Below, in pieces: positions 50,401-58,842 of a DNA stretch of 64,000 nucleotides; position 1 is the first letter of the stretch, and every line of letters starts with the position of its first letter. Origin of the DNA: Marinobacter sp. F4218 (lineage in GTDB: Bacteria > Pseudomonadota > Gammaproteobacteria > Pseudomonadales > Oleiphilaceae). A model generated the notes under the pieces. The model was given only the letters and a program-made list of their open reading frames with translations, was not told where the DNA came from and ran no database searches. Both the position numbers and the translations under genes were made by a program. The DNA lies in the NCBI RefSeq assembly GCF_019443085.1, contig NZ_JAHZIL010000003.1, forward strand, positions 1,922,001 to 1,986,000, in the 5' to 3' direction.

Positions 50401-51216
50401 ATGAAGGATCTGAACAACAAGGTTGCAGTGGTTACTGGCGCAGGCTCCGGTATTGGGCGGGCACTGGCGTTGGCGCTGGCGAAGCGCGGGTGCCGTCTGG
50501 CCGTATCCGATGTCAACGAGTCCGGGCTGGCGGAGACGGTGGACGCGCTCAAGGGTACCGAGGTGAAGAGCTACCACCTTGATGTGTCGGACCGGGACGC
50601 CATTTATGCCCACGCCGCCGCGGTGGCAAAGGATTTCGGACAGGTCAATCTCGTGGTCAACAACGCCGGCGTGGCCCTCTCCGCCAGCGTTCGCGAGATG
50701 ACCGATGAAGACTTCAAGTGGGTCATGGATATTGATTTCTGGGGGGTCGCCCATGGCACGCGGGCCTTCCTGCCGCATCTGATTGCCTCCGGCGAGGGCC
50801 ATGTGGTGAACATTTCCAGTGTCTTCGGCCTGATCGGTGTACCCAAGCAGAGCGCCTACAACGCCGCCAAATTCGCGGTTCGCGGCTTCACCGAAGCGTT
50901 GCGCCAGGAGATGAAACTGGAGAATCAGCCGGTTGCCGTCAGCTGCGTACACCCGGGAGGTATCCGCACCAACATCGCGAACGCCGCCCGCATGGGCAAA
51001 TCGGAGAACGCGGCCGCCCAGCGCAAGGGTTTCGACAAACTGGCGATGACCACGCCGGAAAAGGCGGCGGAAATCATCGTCAAAGGCATACTCCGGGACG
51101 AGTCGCGCATTCTGGTCGGCCCGGATGCCTGGGGCATCGAGGCCATCAATCGATTGCTGGGCGCCGCGTATCAGCCGCTGGTTGAGCGCTTCTCCCGCAA
51201 GAACCTGTATGTCTGA
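50401..51216 (+). CDS. Short-chain dehydrogenase/reductase (classical SDR)
   Basis: A 271-residue SDR with all classical motifs: VAVVTGAGSGIGRALALALAKRG (TGxxxGIG), NNAGV (NAG), NISSVFG (catalytic Ser) and SAYNAAKFAV (Y-x3-K). The C-terminus (VGPDAWGIEAINRLLGAAYQPLVERFSRKNLY) resembles SDRs found with Baeyer-Villiger monooxygenases and wax-ester or hydrocarbon metabolism genes, but the substrate is open. ATG 50401 has AGAGG upstream; GTG 50395 is an alternative. Confidence 0.88.
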   Translation: MKDLNNKVAVVTGAGSGIGRALALALAKRGCRLAVSDVNESGLAETVDALKGTEVKSYHLDVSDRDAIYAHAAAVAKDFGQVNLVVNNAGVALSASVREMTDEDFKWVMDIDFWGVAHGTRAFLPHLIASGEGHVVNISSVFGLIGVPKQSAYNAAKFAVRGFTEALRQEMKLENQPVAVSCVHPGGIRTNIANAARMGKSENAAAQRKGFDKLAMTTPEKAAEIIVKGILRDESRILVGPDAWGIEAINRLLGAAYQPLVERFSRKNLYV

Positions 51217-51265
51217 GGCATAACAGAATGGCGGCAGGTGGAAAGGGGTAACACCTGCTGTACAT

Positions 51266-51295
51266 TTTACATACAGTCGAGGCAGGTCCTATACT
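51266..51295 (+). promoter_or_regulatory. Sigma-70 promoter of the diguanylate cyclase gene
   Basis: TTTACA (51266-51271) and TATACT (51290-51295) are 18 bases apart, ending 28 bases before the start codon. Confidence 0.6.
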
Positions 51296-51323
51296 TGGGG
51301 TTCATTCAGGGAAAGAATCCAGC

Positions 51324-52430
51324 ATGAACACGCCTCTCCATACGGATCTGGGGGCGACTCTGGAGCGGAGTCGTTCTGGCCTCAGGGAAAGCCATCGCCG
51401 GTCGATCATGCGACTCCTGTTCGCGGTCACCGGTTCATCTCTGGTTGTGTTTGCCTGCCTCCAGGTATTGAACGGGTACTGGTGGGTGGGTGCCATGGAA
51501 CTCTTTGCCAGTGCGCTCCTGTTCTTTGGCGTGGGCAGATTGCGTGCCACACCGCACCTCCAGCACTGGACCTACGCCTACCTGATTACCCTGTTTTCGT
51601 TCTTCATGATCATCATGCTGCTGCCGCAGGCTTCGGTGTCGGCGTTTGTCTGGGTCCTGATGATTCCGGTGCTGGCGTATCTGCTGCTGGGCAAACGCGA
51701 GGGTATGCTGCTGAGTGTGCCGTTCATGCTTCTGGGCGGAGTTGTCTACTACCTGCACCTTGGCAGGGTCGGCAGCCCGGAAATGCTGATTGACCTCCTG
51801 AATATGATGCTCTGCGGTGTACTCATGCTGGCGTTCATACACGTCTATGAAATCTGGCGGGAAGAAGCCGAACAGCGCCTGGTGGATATGGCGGAAACCG
51901 ATGCCCTGACCGGGCTGGCCAACCGCAGCAAATTCCAGGGCATCCTGAACCGTACCATCGCCGAAAGCGCACGCAGCGGTACCGAATTTGCACTGGTGAT
52001 CATGGATATCGACCACTTCAAGGTTGTTAACGACACCCTGGGCCACGATGCCGGCGACCAGGTGCTGAAAAGCATCGGACGGCGCCTGACCGAGCGTCTA
52101 CGGACCACGGATTCGGTCGGGCGGCTGGGCGGTGAGGAGTTCGGCCTGATCCTGCGGGACGTGAAGCCGGCGGTGGCGTTCGAATTGATGGACGAGCTAC
52201 GCCAGCGTATTGCTGAACGGGACCTGACCTACGGCGAGGTTCACATCAGGGTTACGGCCTCGTTTGGCATTGCCCAGTGGCCGGCGGATGGCCGGGACGT
52301 CCAGACCCTGTTCTGCATGGCCGATCGCGGCCTGTATTCCGGTAAACGGTCCGGCCGTAACTGCGTCGCCCGCCCCGATGGCGTGGCGTCGCAGATACCG
52401 CGTGAAATTCTCTCTGGTCGGGCCAGTTAA
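51324..52430 (+). CDS. Membrane-bound diguanylate cyclase
   Basis: A 368-residue protein: an N-terminal hydrophobic region with about five or six helices (~35-175) and a C-terminal GGDEF domain (~190-355; DALTGLANRSKFQGIL). The active site is intact as GGEEF (269-273), and the inhibitory I-site RxxD is RTTD (260-263), exactly five residues before it. It should make c-di-GMP with product inhibition. The membrane part resembles a MASE-like sensor without a recognised ligand. Confidence 0.93.
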   Translation: MNTPLHTDLGATLERSRSGLRESHRRSIMRLLFAVTGSSLVVFACLQVLNGYWWVGAMELFASALLFFGVGRLRATPHLQHWTYAYLITLFSFFMIIMLLPQASVSAFVWVLMIPVLAYLLLGKREGMLLSVPFMLLGGVVYYLHLGRVGSPEMLIDLLNMMLCGVLMLAFIHVYEIWREEAEQRLVDMAETDALTGLANRSKFQGILNRTIAESARSGTEFALVIMDIDHFKVVNDTLGHDAGDQVLKSIGRRLTERLRTTDSVGRLGGEEFGLILRDVKPAVAFELMDELRQRIAERDLTYGEVHIRVTASFGIAQWPADGRDVQTLFCMADRGLYSGKRSGRNCVARPDGVASQIPREILSGRAS

Positions 52431-52482
52431 ATCCGGTACCCTTGGGTCATGAGCCATTTCCCGCAAGGAACGAATGCCCGTC

Positions 52483-53265
52483 ATGTGCGAACTCCTGGCC
52501 ATGAGTGCCAATACGCCCACGGATCTCTGTTTCAGCTTCACCGGTCTGACCCGTCGCGGTGGTGATACCGGGCCCCACAAGGACGGCTGGGGTGTGGCGT
52601 TTTATGAGGGCAAAGGGGTGCGGGCGTTCCACGATGTCGATGCCAGTGCCAACTCCCGCATCGCCGAAGTGGTCCAGACCACCCCGATCAAGAGCGAGGT
52701 GGCCATTTGCCATATCCGACAGGCGAATGTCGGTGCAATCTGTCTGGCCAACACACACCCGTTTCAGAGAGAGCTCTGGGGCCGCTACTGGGTATTCGCC
52801 CATAATGGCCAGATCTCGGGATTCCGGCCGACTCCGGGTTTCTACGAACCGGTCGGCAGCACCGACAGCGAGTCGCTGTTCTGCGATATTCTCAATCACC
52901 TCCGGCGTGACTGTGGCCGTGATACCCCAACGGAAACCATCGTCGCGCATCTGGTGGCACTGGCACAGGGCTATGCGCGTGCGGGGGTGTTCAATCTCCT
53001 GCTCAGTAACGGCGACTGGTTGTTCACCTTCTGCAGCACGAAGATGGCGAGCATCACCCGCCGAGCCCCGTTCGGACCGGCGAGGCTGAAAGATGCCGAT
53101 GTCATCGTCGACTTCGAATCCGAAACCACGCCCGATGATGTGGTCAGCGTGATTGTTACCGAACCGCTGACAACGGACGAGGTCTGGGACATCTACCGGC
53201 CCGGTGAATGGCGCCTGTGGCGCAAGGGCGAGGTCGTCATGTCCGGGAAGGACGAAGCCGGATGA
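52483..53265 (+). CDS. Class II glutamine amidotransferase (YafJ-like)
   Basis: A 260-residue N-terminal-nucleophile amidotransferase. With the start at 52483 the protein begins MCELLAMS, placing Cys2 as the nucleophile after Met removal; the upstream ATG at 52474 would block this. Visible motifs include GPHKDGWGVAFYE, AICHIRQANVGAICLANTHPF and VFAHNGQI (glutamine binding). Members are annotated as predicted glutamine amidotransferases (YafJ) with unknown acceptor. Confidence 0.9.
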   Translation: MCELLAMSANTPTDLCFSFTGLTRRGGDTGPHKDGWGVAFYEGKGVRAFHDVDASANSRIAEVVQTTPIKSEVAICHIRQANVGAICLANTHPFQRELWGRYWVFAHNGQISGFRPTPGFYEPVGSTDSESLFCDILNHLRRDCGRDTPTETIVAHLVALAQGYARAGVFNLLLSNGDWLFTFCSTKMASITRRAPFGPARLKDADVIVDFESETTPDDVVSVIVTEPLTTDEVWDIYRPGEWRLWRKGEVVMSGKDEAG

Positions 53266-53312
53266 CCTTTGCCACCCGGTTCCGGACGTCCGAATCGCCG
53301 CCCTGAGCGGCG

Positions 53313-54218
53313 TTACTGCAGAGTTCGGCGATTGCCGTTCTGGTACTCGGGCGCGATGTACTGCTGGATCTCCTCCTTGAACCGGGCAATCAGGTCACTG
53401 TTGTCCTTGTCCCAGGGGTGAAAACCCGGTTTGAAGTACTCCAGCCACGCCGGAATCAGGCTGGAGAAAGAGCCGTTTATGCCCCACATGCGCCACATCC
53501 CCGTAGCCGCCGCCCTCACCGAGAAATTCCCGCGATCGTTGAGCATCATCCGCCCGGTGAACCAAGTCGCTACCACGCCCAGCACGCCGGTACTCACCAG
53601 CTGGTAAACCACGCGTTCGGCGTAGGTACCGCCGGCCTGCAGGAACACGTCATAGGCCACGGCCTTGTGCTCGGTCTCCTCAATGGCGTGCCAGACCCAG
53701 AGTGGACGCATGCTCTCGTCCATGTCTTCACGCACGTCGTCCCGTTCCAGCAGCATGTCGGCCATCATCGCGGTGATGTGCTCAAGGGCGCAGGTGACTG
53801 CCAACTGATGGCGTTTGGGCAGCAGGCGGACCACATCGAGCAGTACCTTGAGATCTTTCTCCATGGCTTCGACCGGCATGCCCTGGTCTCGCACATGCCG
53901 GTTCATGGCAATGTGTTCCAGGGAATGCATGGCTTCCTGTCCGATGAACCCCCGGACCTCGTCCTTGAGCCTGGGGTCCTGGATCTGGCTTCGGAACGCA
54001 CGCACGGAATCCACGAAGAACTGCTCGCCCTCGGGAAACAGGACCGACAGGGCGTTCATGGTGTGACTGATCAGGTAGTTGTTGTCGACCCAGTACCGGG
54101 GCACTCGAACGTCGAATTCAAAGCCCATGCGCTGGGGCCTGATGGTGACGTTGTCGGGGGTGTTGGACCCCTTGTGGACGGCTGCTGCCCGTTTTTCCGA
54201 TGTTTTCGTGCTCAGCAT
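53313..54218 (-). CDS. Predicted metal-dependent hydrolase (PF10118)
   Basis: A 301-residue protein of the bacterial metal-dependent hydrolase family PF10118. It has a helical bundle with the conserved acidic/His residues FIGQEAMHSLEHIAMN (~110), ALEHITAMMADMLL (~155) and WHAIEETEHKAVAYDVF (~190), reminiscent of a di-iron carboxylate fold. Function is unproven. GAGGAG precedes ATG 54218; the frame upstream to 54248 adds 10 residues. Confidence 0.85.
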   Translation of the reverse strand: MLSTKTSEKRAAAVHKGSNTPDNVTIRPQRMGFEFDVRVPRYWVDNNYLISHTMNALSVLFPEGEQFFVDSVRAFRSQIQDPRLKDEVRGFIGQEAMHSLEHIAMNRHVRDQGMPVEAMEKDLKVLLDVVRLLPKRHQLAVTCALEHITAMMADMLLERDDVREDMDESMRPLWVWHAIEETEHKAVAYDVFLQAGGTYAERVVYQLVSTGVLGVVATWFTGRMMLNDRGNFSVRAAATGMWRMWGINGSFSSLIPAWLEYFKPGFHPWDKDNSDLIARFKEEIQQYIAPEYQNGNRRTLQ

Positions 54219-54442
54219 CTGTGTACTCCTCACTTTGGCTGATGGCATGGCTCAAGTGTGGGAGAGTCAACGCCGGGACGGAATGCGCGAAAGGGACGGC
54301 CATCGTTCAGGATGGGCCAGAGCAGGTGTGACGATTGACTATGTTGACGGAACCATACCTGCCCCCCGCCCCACTGTGGCGCCGGGGACCTTCTGATAGA
54401 GTCGGGGTGTCGCGTTTCGAAACCTTCCCTAAAGGATCTTGT

Positions 54443-55549
54443 ATGGCAACAACCGGACCGGAAAACGAGCTGCGGACGCTGGGGCTGTTCCTGGTGCCCG
54501 GTGTCTACATGCGGGTACTGGCGGAAACGGTCCGGCAGCTCGGCCACAATGATCGGAAGCTCTACGAGGGCCTCAACTTTACCGCCGATGACCTCAAAGC
54601 CAACGACAGCCGGGTGTTTGTGACCGACGCGATCCTGATGGCACAACGTGCCCTCGATCTGGCGGGGCCGGACGGCCTGAGCTTCGCCCTCGCCCGCGAG
54701 TTGCGTCTGACCATTCACGGAACGCTCGGTTTTGCCGCCCTCACCAGCCCCACCTTTGAGGGTGCGCTGGATTCGGTGCACCGATACCTGCAGTTGCGCG
54801 CGCCGTTTCTGAGCATGAAGCAGTCCCTGGCTGGCGAGCGGGTATTGGTGCAGTTGTGCACCGAGTTCGACGTTCCGGAGCTCTACCCGTTTCTGGCCGA
54901 AACCGTCAGCGCCACCCTGATTCTCCTGACCGAACAGCTGCTCGACCGCGACGATGCCCAGGGCAAGGGGTTCGCCCTCGAGCAGGGAAAACTGCCGGGT
55001 GTCACCGTGCGCCTGAGCGCGCCGGAGCCGCCTTATTATCGACGGTTTGCCGACCAGTTTCCGGTCCAGTTCCAGTACGGTCAGCCGGAGGAAATGCTGG
55101 TCTTCCCCCGGCAATTGCTGGAGGTTCGCATGCGCCTGGCCGATGCGGACGCCTCGGAGATGGCCCGCGAGCAGTGTGAATTCGAGTTGCAGAAAGCCCT
55201 CAAGGAGCAGGGCGACATCTCCCTGGCCATCCGCAACATGCTGAGGATGATGCCGGGCCCCCTGCCGTCACTGGAGGTCATGGCCGAGCGCTTCTGCGTC
55301 TCGTCCCGGACCCTTAAGCGGCGGCTGGCGGAAAAGGACACCCACTACCGGGAAATCGTCGAGGCGGTGCTCAAGGACCGGGCCATCCAGCTGCTGCGTT
55401 ATACCAATCAGTCGGTCAGCGAAATTGCCTACGAACTGGGCTACGCGGACCTGTCCAATTTCAGCCGGGCGTTCCGCAAGTGGACCGGCAAGTCTGCCAG
55501 CGAGTTTCGGGAGGACGGGCCGGATCCGGCGCCGGAGGTGGGGCCCTGA
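54443..55549 (+). CDS. AraC-family regulator (OruR-like)
   Basis: A 368-residue regulator with an N-terminal arabinose-binding-like/OruR-type sensor domain (~20-210) and a C-terminal double HTH (~265-355; SLEVMAERFCVSSRTLKRRLAEKDTHYREIVEAVLKDRAIQLLRYTNQSVSEIAYELGYADLSNFSRAFRKWTGKSASEFR). AAAGGA lies before ATG 54443. It is divergent from the PF10118 hydrolase and may regulate it, though no operator is obvious. Confidence 0.9.
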   Translation: MATTGPENELRTLGLFLVPGVYMRVLAETVRQLGHNDRKLYEGLNFTADDLKANDSRVFVTDAILMAQRALDLAGPDGLSFALARELRLTIHGTLGFAALTSPTFEGALDSVHRYLQLRAPFLSMKQSLAGERVLVQLCTEFDVPELYPFLAETVSATLILLTEQLLDRDDAQGKGFALEQGKLPGVTVRLSAPEPPYYRRFADQFPVQFQYGQPEEMLVFPRQLLEVRMRLADADASEMAREQCEFELQKALKEQGDISLAIRNMLRMMPGPLPSLEVMAERFCVSSRTLKRRLAEKDTHYREIVEAVLKDRAIQLLRYTNQSVSEIAYELGYADLSNFSRAFRKWTGKSASEFREDGPDPAPEVGP

Positions 55550-55651
55550 GGTTGGGAATTCGGTTCTTGGGGCTGCCTGGTTGGACGTGTGGTCGCAGGG
55601 TGGATGTTTATTTTTTGAATTCAGGGACTATGCCCTTATTGTTTGACGGGC

Positions 55652-55736
55652 GGGGGTTGGATTATTTTTCCCGCCAGGAAAAAGATGTCTGAGCGCAGCG
55701 AGTTGTTTTTTCCAAGGGAAAAATAATCCAGCCCCC
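55652..55736. repeat. Variable-arm palindromic repeat, copy B
   Basis: 20-bp arms (55652-55671 and 55717-55736) pair with one G-T wobble and flank the shared core, here in reverse orientation (contains GAGCGCAGCGAGTT). It lies in the 257-base gap between the AraC and TM2 genes; the rest of that gap shows no gene. Confidence 0.85.
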
Positions 55737-55806
55737 GGGCCAGCCACCAAACCCCAAAGGCCAGGTCCGCAGTCGAACCATCAATGGAAGCCAGAAGGAA
55801 AGCATC

Positions 55807-56214
55807 ATGGAAACCAGAACTGACACCCACAGCAAACTCTTCGGTTACCTCCTCTGGATCTTTGGATTCCTCGGTTCCCACCGTTTCTACTACGGCAAAC
55901 CCATCACCGGCACCATCTGGTTCTTTACCCTGGGCCTGCTCTTCATCGGCTGGATCATCGACCTGTTCCTGATCCCGTCCATGGACCGGGAGGCGGACTT
56001 CCGGTTCCGCGAGGGCGAGGTCAGCTACAACATTGGCTGGCTGCTGCTGACCTTCACTGGCGTATTCGGCCTGCACCGGATGTACATGGGTAAATGGATC
56101 AGCGGCATCATCTACCTGCTCACCGGCGGCCTGTTCCTGTTGGGTGTGCTCTACGATTTCTGGACCCTGAACGACCAGATTTCCGAACGCAACCGGGAGC
56201 ATCGGTTCGACTGA
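55807..56214 (+). CDS. TM2-domain membrane protein
   Basis: A 135-residue protein with two tandem TM2 domains: LFGYLLWIFGFLGSHRFYYGKPITGTIWFFTLGLLFIGWIIDLF and IGWLLLTFTGVFGLHRMYMGKWISGIIYLLTGGLFLLGVLYDFW. Each has a pair of helices and the G-x-H-R-(F/M)-Y turn. Function in bacteria is unclear. Its stop is immediately followed by the stop of the convergent WS/DGAT gene. Confidence 0.88.
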   Translation: METRTDTHSKLFGYLLWIFGFLGSHRFYYGKPITGTIWFFTLGLLFIGWIIDLFLIPSMDREADFRFREGEVSYNIGWLLLTFTGVFGLHRMYMGKWISGIIYLLTGGLFLLGVLYDFWTLNDQISERNREHRFD

Positions 56215-57579
56215 TCAGATGGAGGCCGCCCGCTCCAGTTCCACCAGGCCGTCCTCCAGGTAGTCGAGCATGCGTTGCAGGCTTGGCAGGGTACGGCGGC
56301 AGCCGATCAGGCCGAACTCGACCTGGTCACGGTAGCTGGTCAGGGTCATGTTCAATGCCAGTCGGTCCATGGCGATCGACACCGGATACATGCCTTCCAG
56401 CCGGGCGCCGTTCCAGTAGCGGGTCTCTTTGGGCCCGGGAACGTTGGAGATAACCACGTTGAAGGTCTGCCATTTCGGCGCCATCCCGGTGAGCAGGTGG
56501 AACGCCGCCGGCGCCAGGATCAGCGCGGTGTAATTGATGATCTCCTCCGAGGACATCTTGGCGTAGCGGTCCTTGGCCAGCTTGACGTCCTGATGAATGT
56601 GCATCAGTCGGGCCACCGGATCGATCAGATCGGTGCCCAGGGACGCCAGGATAATGCCGACCTGGTTGCCTTCGGCACTGTCGTCGCGGTGCAGGGAAAC
56701 CGGCACCATGGCTATCAGCGGCTTGTCAGGCAGGGCATCCTGGTTCATCAGGTAGGTACGCAGCGCACTGGCACACATCGCCATCACCACATCGTTCACG
56801 GTCGCGCCAAACGCCTGGCAGACCTGACGAATGCGCTCCATACCGTAAGACTGTGCCGCGAAACGACGGGAGCCGGTGATTTTCTGGTTCAGGATGCTGC
56901 GTGGTGCGTGGAAGATGGAGTCGTAGGCTGGATTCTTGCGGGCCTCGTTCACCGTGCGCAGGATTTCCCGTGCCACCGTCGGTAACGTCCCCAACTGTTT
57001 CCCGGATTCTCCCAGCAGGTGGGCAATGCTGCGCCAGAGTGTTGCCCGGTCATCGGTCTCCCCGCGGCCGCCCAGCGGCAGATCCCAGATCGGTGGCATG
57101 TTCCGTTCCGAGGGATCCGTGCTCAGCATGCGCTGGCCCATGCGCATGGCAGAAACCCCGTCCATCAGCGCATGGTGAACCTTGATGTAGAGCGCGAACT
57201 GCCGATCCCTCAGCCCCTCGATCAGATGAAACTCCCAGAGCGGCCGCTCCCGGTCCATCAGGTGTGAATGCTCGGCGGAGACAAAGGTCAGCAGTTCCCG
57301 GATTCGCCCGGGCGTGGGCAGCGCCTCGAAGCGAAAATGGTGTTCCAGATCCAGGTGTTCGTCGTGTACCCACACCGGTTGTGCCAGCCGGGTGTCCAGC
57401 CGCCGGTCAAAGGGCGCCGTTACCTGGGAGTGTTGGCGCAATTGTTCGGCCAGTTGGGCGACGTAATCATCCGGGGCGTCGTCTGGAAACGAAAACAGCT
57501 GCAGGCCACCCACATGCATGGGTTGCTGCCGTTTTTCAAGCCAGAGAAACAGCTGGTCGGTGGGGCTCAGGGGTTTCAC
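56215..57579 (-). CDS. Wax ester synthase / diacylglycerol acyltransferase (WS/DGAT)
   Basis: A 454-residue acyltransferase for wax-ester and/or triacylglycerol synthesis from fatty alcohols or diacylglycerol and acyl-CoA. The catalytic HHxxxDG motif is H135-H136-x3-D140 (KVHHALMDGVSAM). PLWEFHLIEGL, NDVVMAMCASALRTYL and VVISNVPGPKETRYWNGA are further family blocks. The start is GTG 57579 with AAGGA upstream; it gives the MKPLSPTDQLFLWLE N-terminus usual for the family. Marinobacter strains typically carry several such genes. Confidence 0.92.
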   Translation of the reverse strand: MKPLSPTDQLFLWLEKRQQPMHVGGLQLFSFPDDAPDDYVAQLAEQLRQHSQVTAPFDRRLDTRLAQPVWVHDEHLDLEHHFRFEALPTPGRIRELLTFVSAEHSHLMDRERPLWEFHLIEGLRDRQFALYIKVHHALMDGVSAMRMGQRMLSTDPSERNMPPIWDLPLGGRGETDDRATLWRSIAHLLGESGKQLGTLPTVAREILRTVNEARKNPAYDSIFHAPRSILNQKITGSRRFAAQSYGMERIRQVCQAFGATVNDVVMAMCASALRTYLMNQDALPDKPLIAMVPVSLHRDDSAEGNQVGIILASLGTDLIDPVARLMHIHQDVKLAKDRYAKMSSEEIINYTALILAPAAFHLLTGMAPKWQTFNVVISNVPGPKETRYWNGARLEGMYPVSIAMDRLALNMTLTSYRDQVEFGLIGCRRTLPSLQRMLDYLEDGLVELERAASI

Positions 57580-57741
57580 GCTGCCATCCTTTTTATTGGT
57601 CGTATGCGCAGATAGTAGCGTAATTACCAGCGGCCTTAATTGACCCATTCGCGAATTCGGGGGTTGCCGACGGTCAGGTCTGGTCTAAGGTTCATTTCGT
57701 AGTCTTTGATTCAGGCTATCAACCAGATCGGAGGTTTGCGG

Positions 57742-58842
57742 GTGCGCGAAGCGGGAGGACAGAAAACCAGTACTGCCCTCAGGGGTGCCCGCTGCGGGGT
57801 ATTGTTGCTGATACTGCAGGTAGCGGCAATGGCCGCGGCGCAGCAGGCGCCCGGGGTGCGGCTCGAAACCGTGTCCCGGGAAGCCATCATCCAGGAGGTG
57901 TCGCTCAACGGCACCGTAAACCCGTTGCGGGTGTCCTCAATCTCGCCGGCGGTGGCGGGGCTGCTGGATTCGGTGCGGGTTGAAACCGGTGACCGGGTAG
58001 CCCGGGATGATGTGCTGGTCGAGCTCGATGACGAGCAGGCCGTCTACGAACTGGCGGCCGCCAGGGCCGAATCCGATCAGGCCCGGGCGTTGCTGGCGGA
58101 AGCGGAGCGGCGGCTCAGGGAAGCCCGCTCGGTGGGGGCCGGACGGAACATTGCCGCCACCGAGGTTCGAAGCCGCGAGAGTGAAGTGGTGGCGGCCCGC
58201 GCTGCCCTTGCGCGGCTTCACGCCGTACTCAACCAGATGGAGGCTCGGGTTCGTCGGCATCACGTCCGGGCGCCCTTTGACGGTGTCATCAGCGAGCGCA
58301 GCAGTGACCTGGGCGAGTGGGTGACCCCGGGCGACGAACTGCTCCGGCTGGTGGATACCACCAACCTTCGGCTGGATTTCCAGGTACCCCAGGACTATTT
58401 CAACCGGCTGGATGAGCGCTCGCAGCTGCTTGTGCGGCAGGGTTCCGACCTTGCTCAGGCGACCATCAACGCCCGGGTTCCGGTAACCGACCCGCAGTCC
58501 AGAACCTTCCTGCTTCGGGCGCTGCAGCCGGAAGGCGCCGGGTTCTGGCCTGGCATGGCGGTGCAGGCCGTCCTTCGGGTCAGCACAGGCAAAGAAGGGT
58601 TGACCGTTTCTCGGGACGCGATCAATCGCTACCCGGAGGGCCGGGTGACGGTCTGGATCGCCCGGGCCGCCGAGGGTGGAACCTACACCGTGAGTGAGAA
58701 ACGGATCCGTCTGGGGACCGCCTTCAAGGGGCGGGTCGAGGTGACCGATGGCCTTAGCGGCGGTGAGCAGGTCGTGGTCCGGGGCAACGAGTCGCTCAGT
58801 GAGGGCATCACCGTCCGGATTGCCGAGCGGGAGGCGCGTTGA
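57742..58842 (+). CDS. RND efflux periplasmic adaptor (HlyD/MFP family)
   Basis: A 366-residue membrane-fusion protein with an N-terminal signal/anchor (GVLLLILQVAAMAAAQQ), lipoyl half-motifs (VSSISPAVAGLLDSVRVETGDRVARDDVLVELDD and RAPFDGVISERSSDLGEWVTPGDELLRLVD) and an alpha-hairpin between them. GTG 57742 is chosen for CGGAGG at 57730-57734; a TTG at 57706 would extend it. The stop overlaps the start of the RND pump by one base (TGATG). No outer-membrane factor gene is adjacent. Confidence 0.9.
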   Translation: MREAGGQKTSTALRGARCGVLLLILQVAAMAAAQQAPGVRLETVSREAIIQEVSLNGTVNPLRVSSISPAVAGLLDSVRVETGDRVARDDVLVELDDEQAVYELAAARAESDQARALLAEAERRLREARSVGAGRNIAATEVRSRESEVVAARAALARLHAVLNQMEARVRRHHVRAPFDGVISERSSDLGEWVTPGDELLRLVDTTNLRLDFQVPQDYFNRLDERSQLLVRQGSDLAQATINARVPVTDPQSRTFLLRALQPEGAGFWPGMAVQAVLRVSTGKEGLTVSRDAINRYPEGRVTVWIARAAEGGTYTVSEKRIRLGTAFKGRVEVTDGLSGGEQVVVRGNESLSEGITVRIAEREAR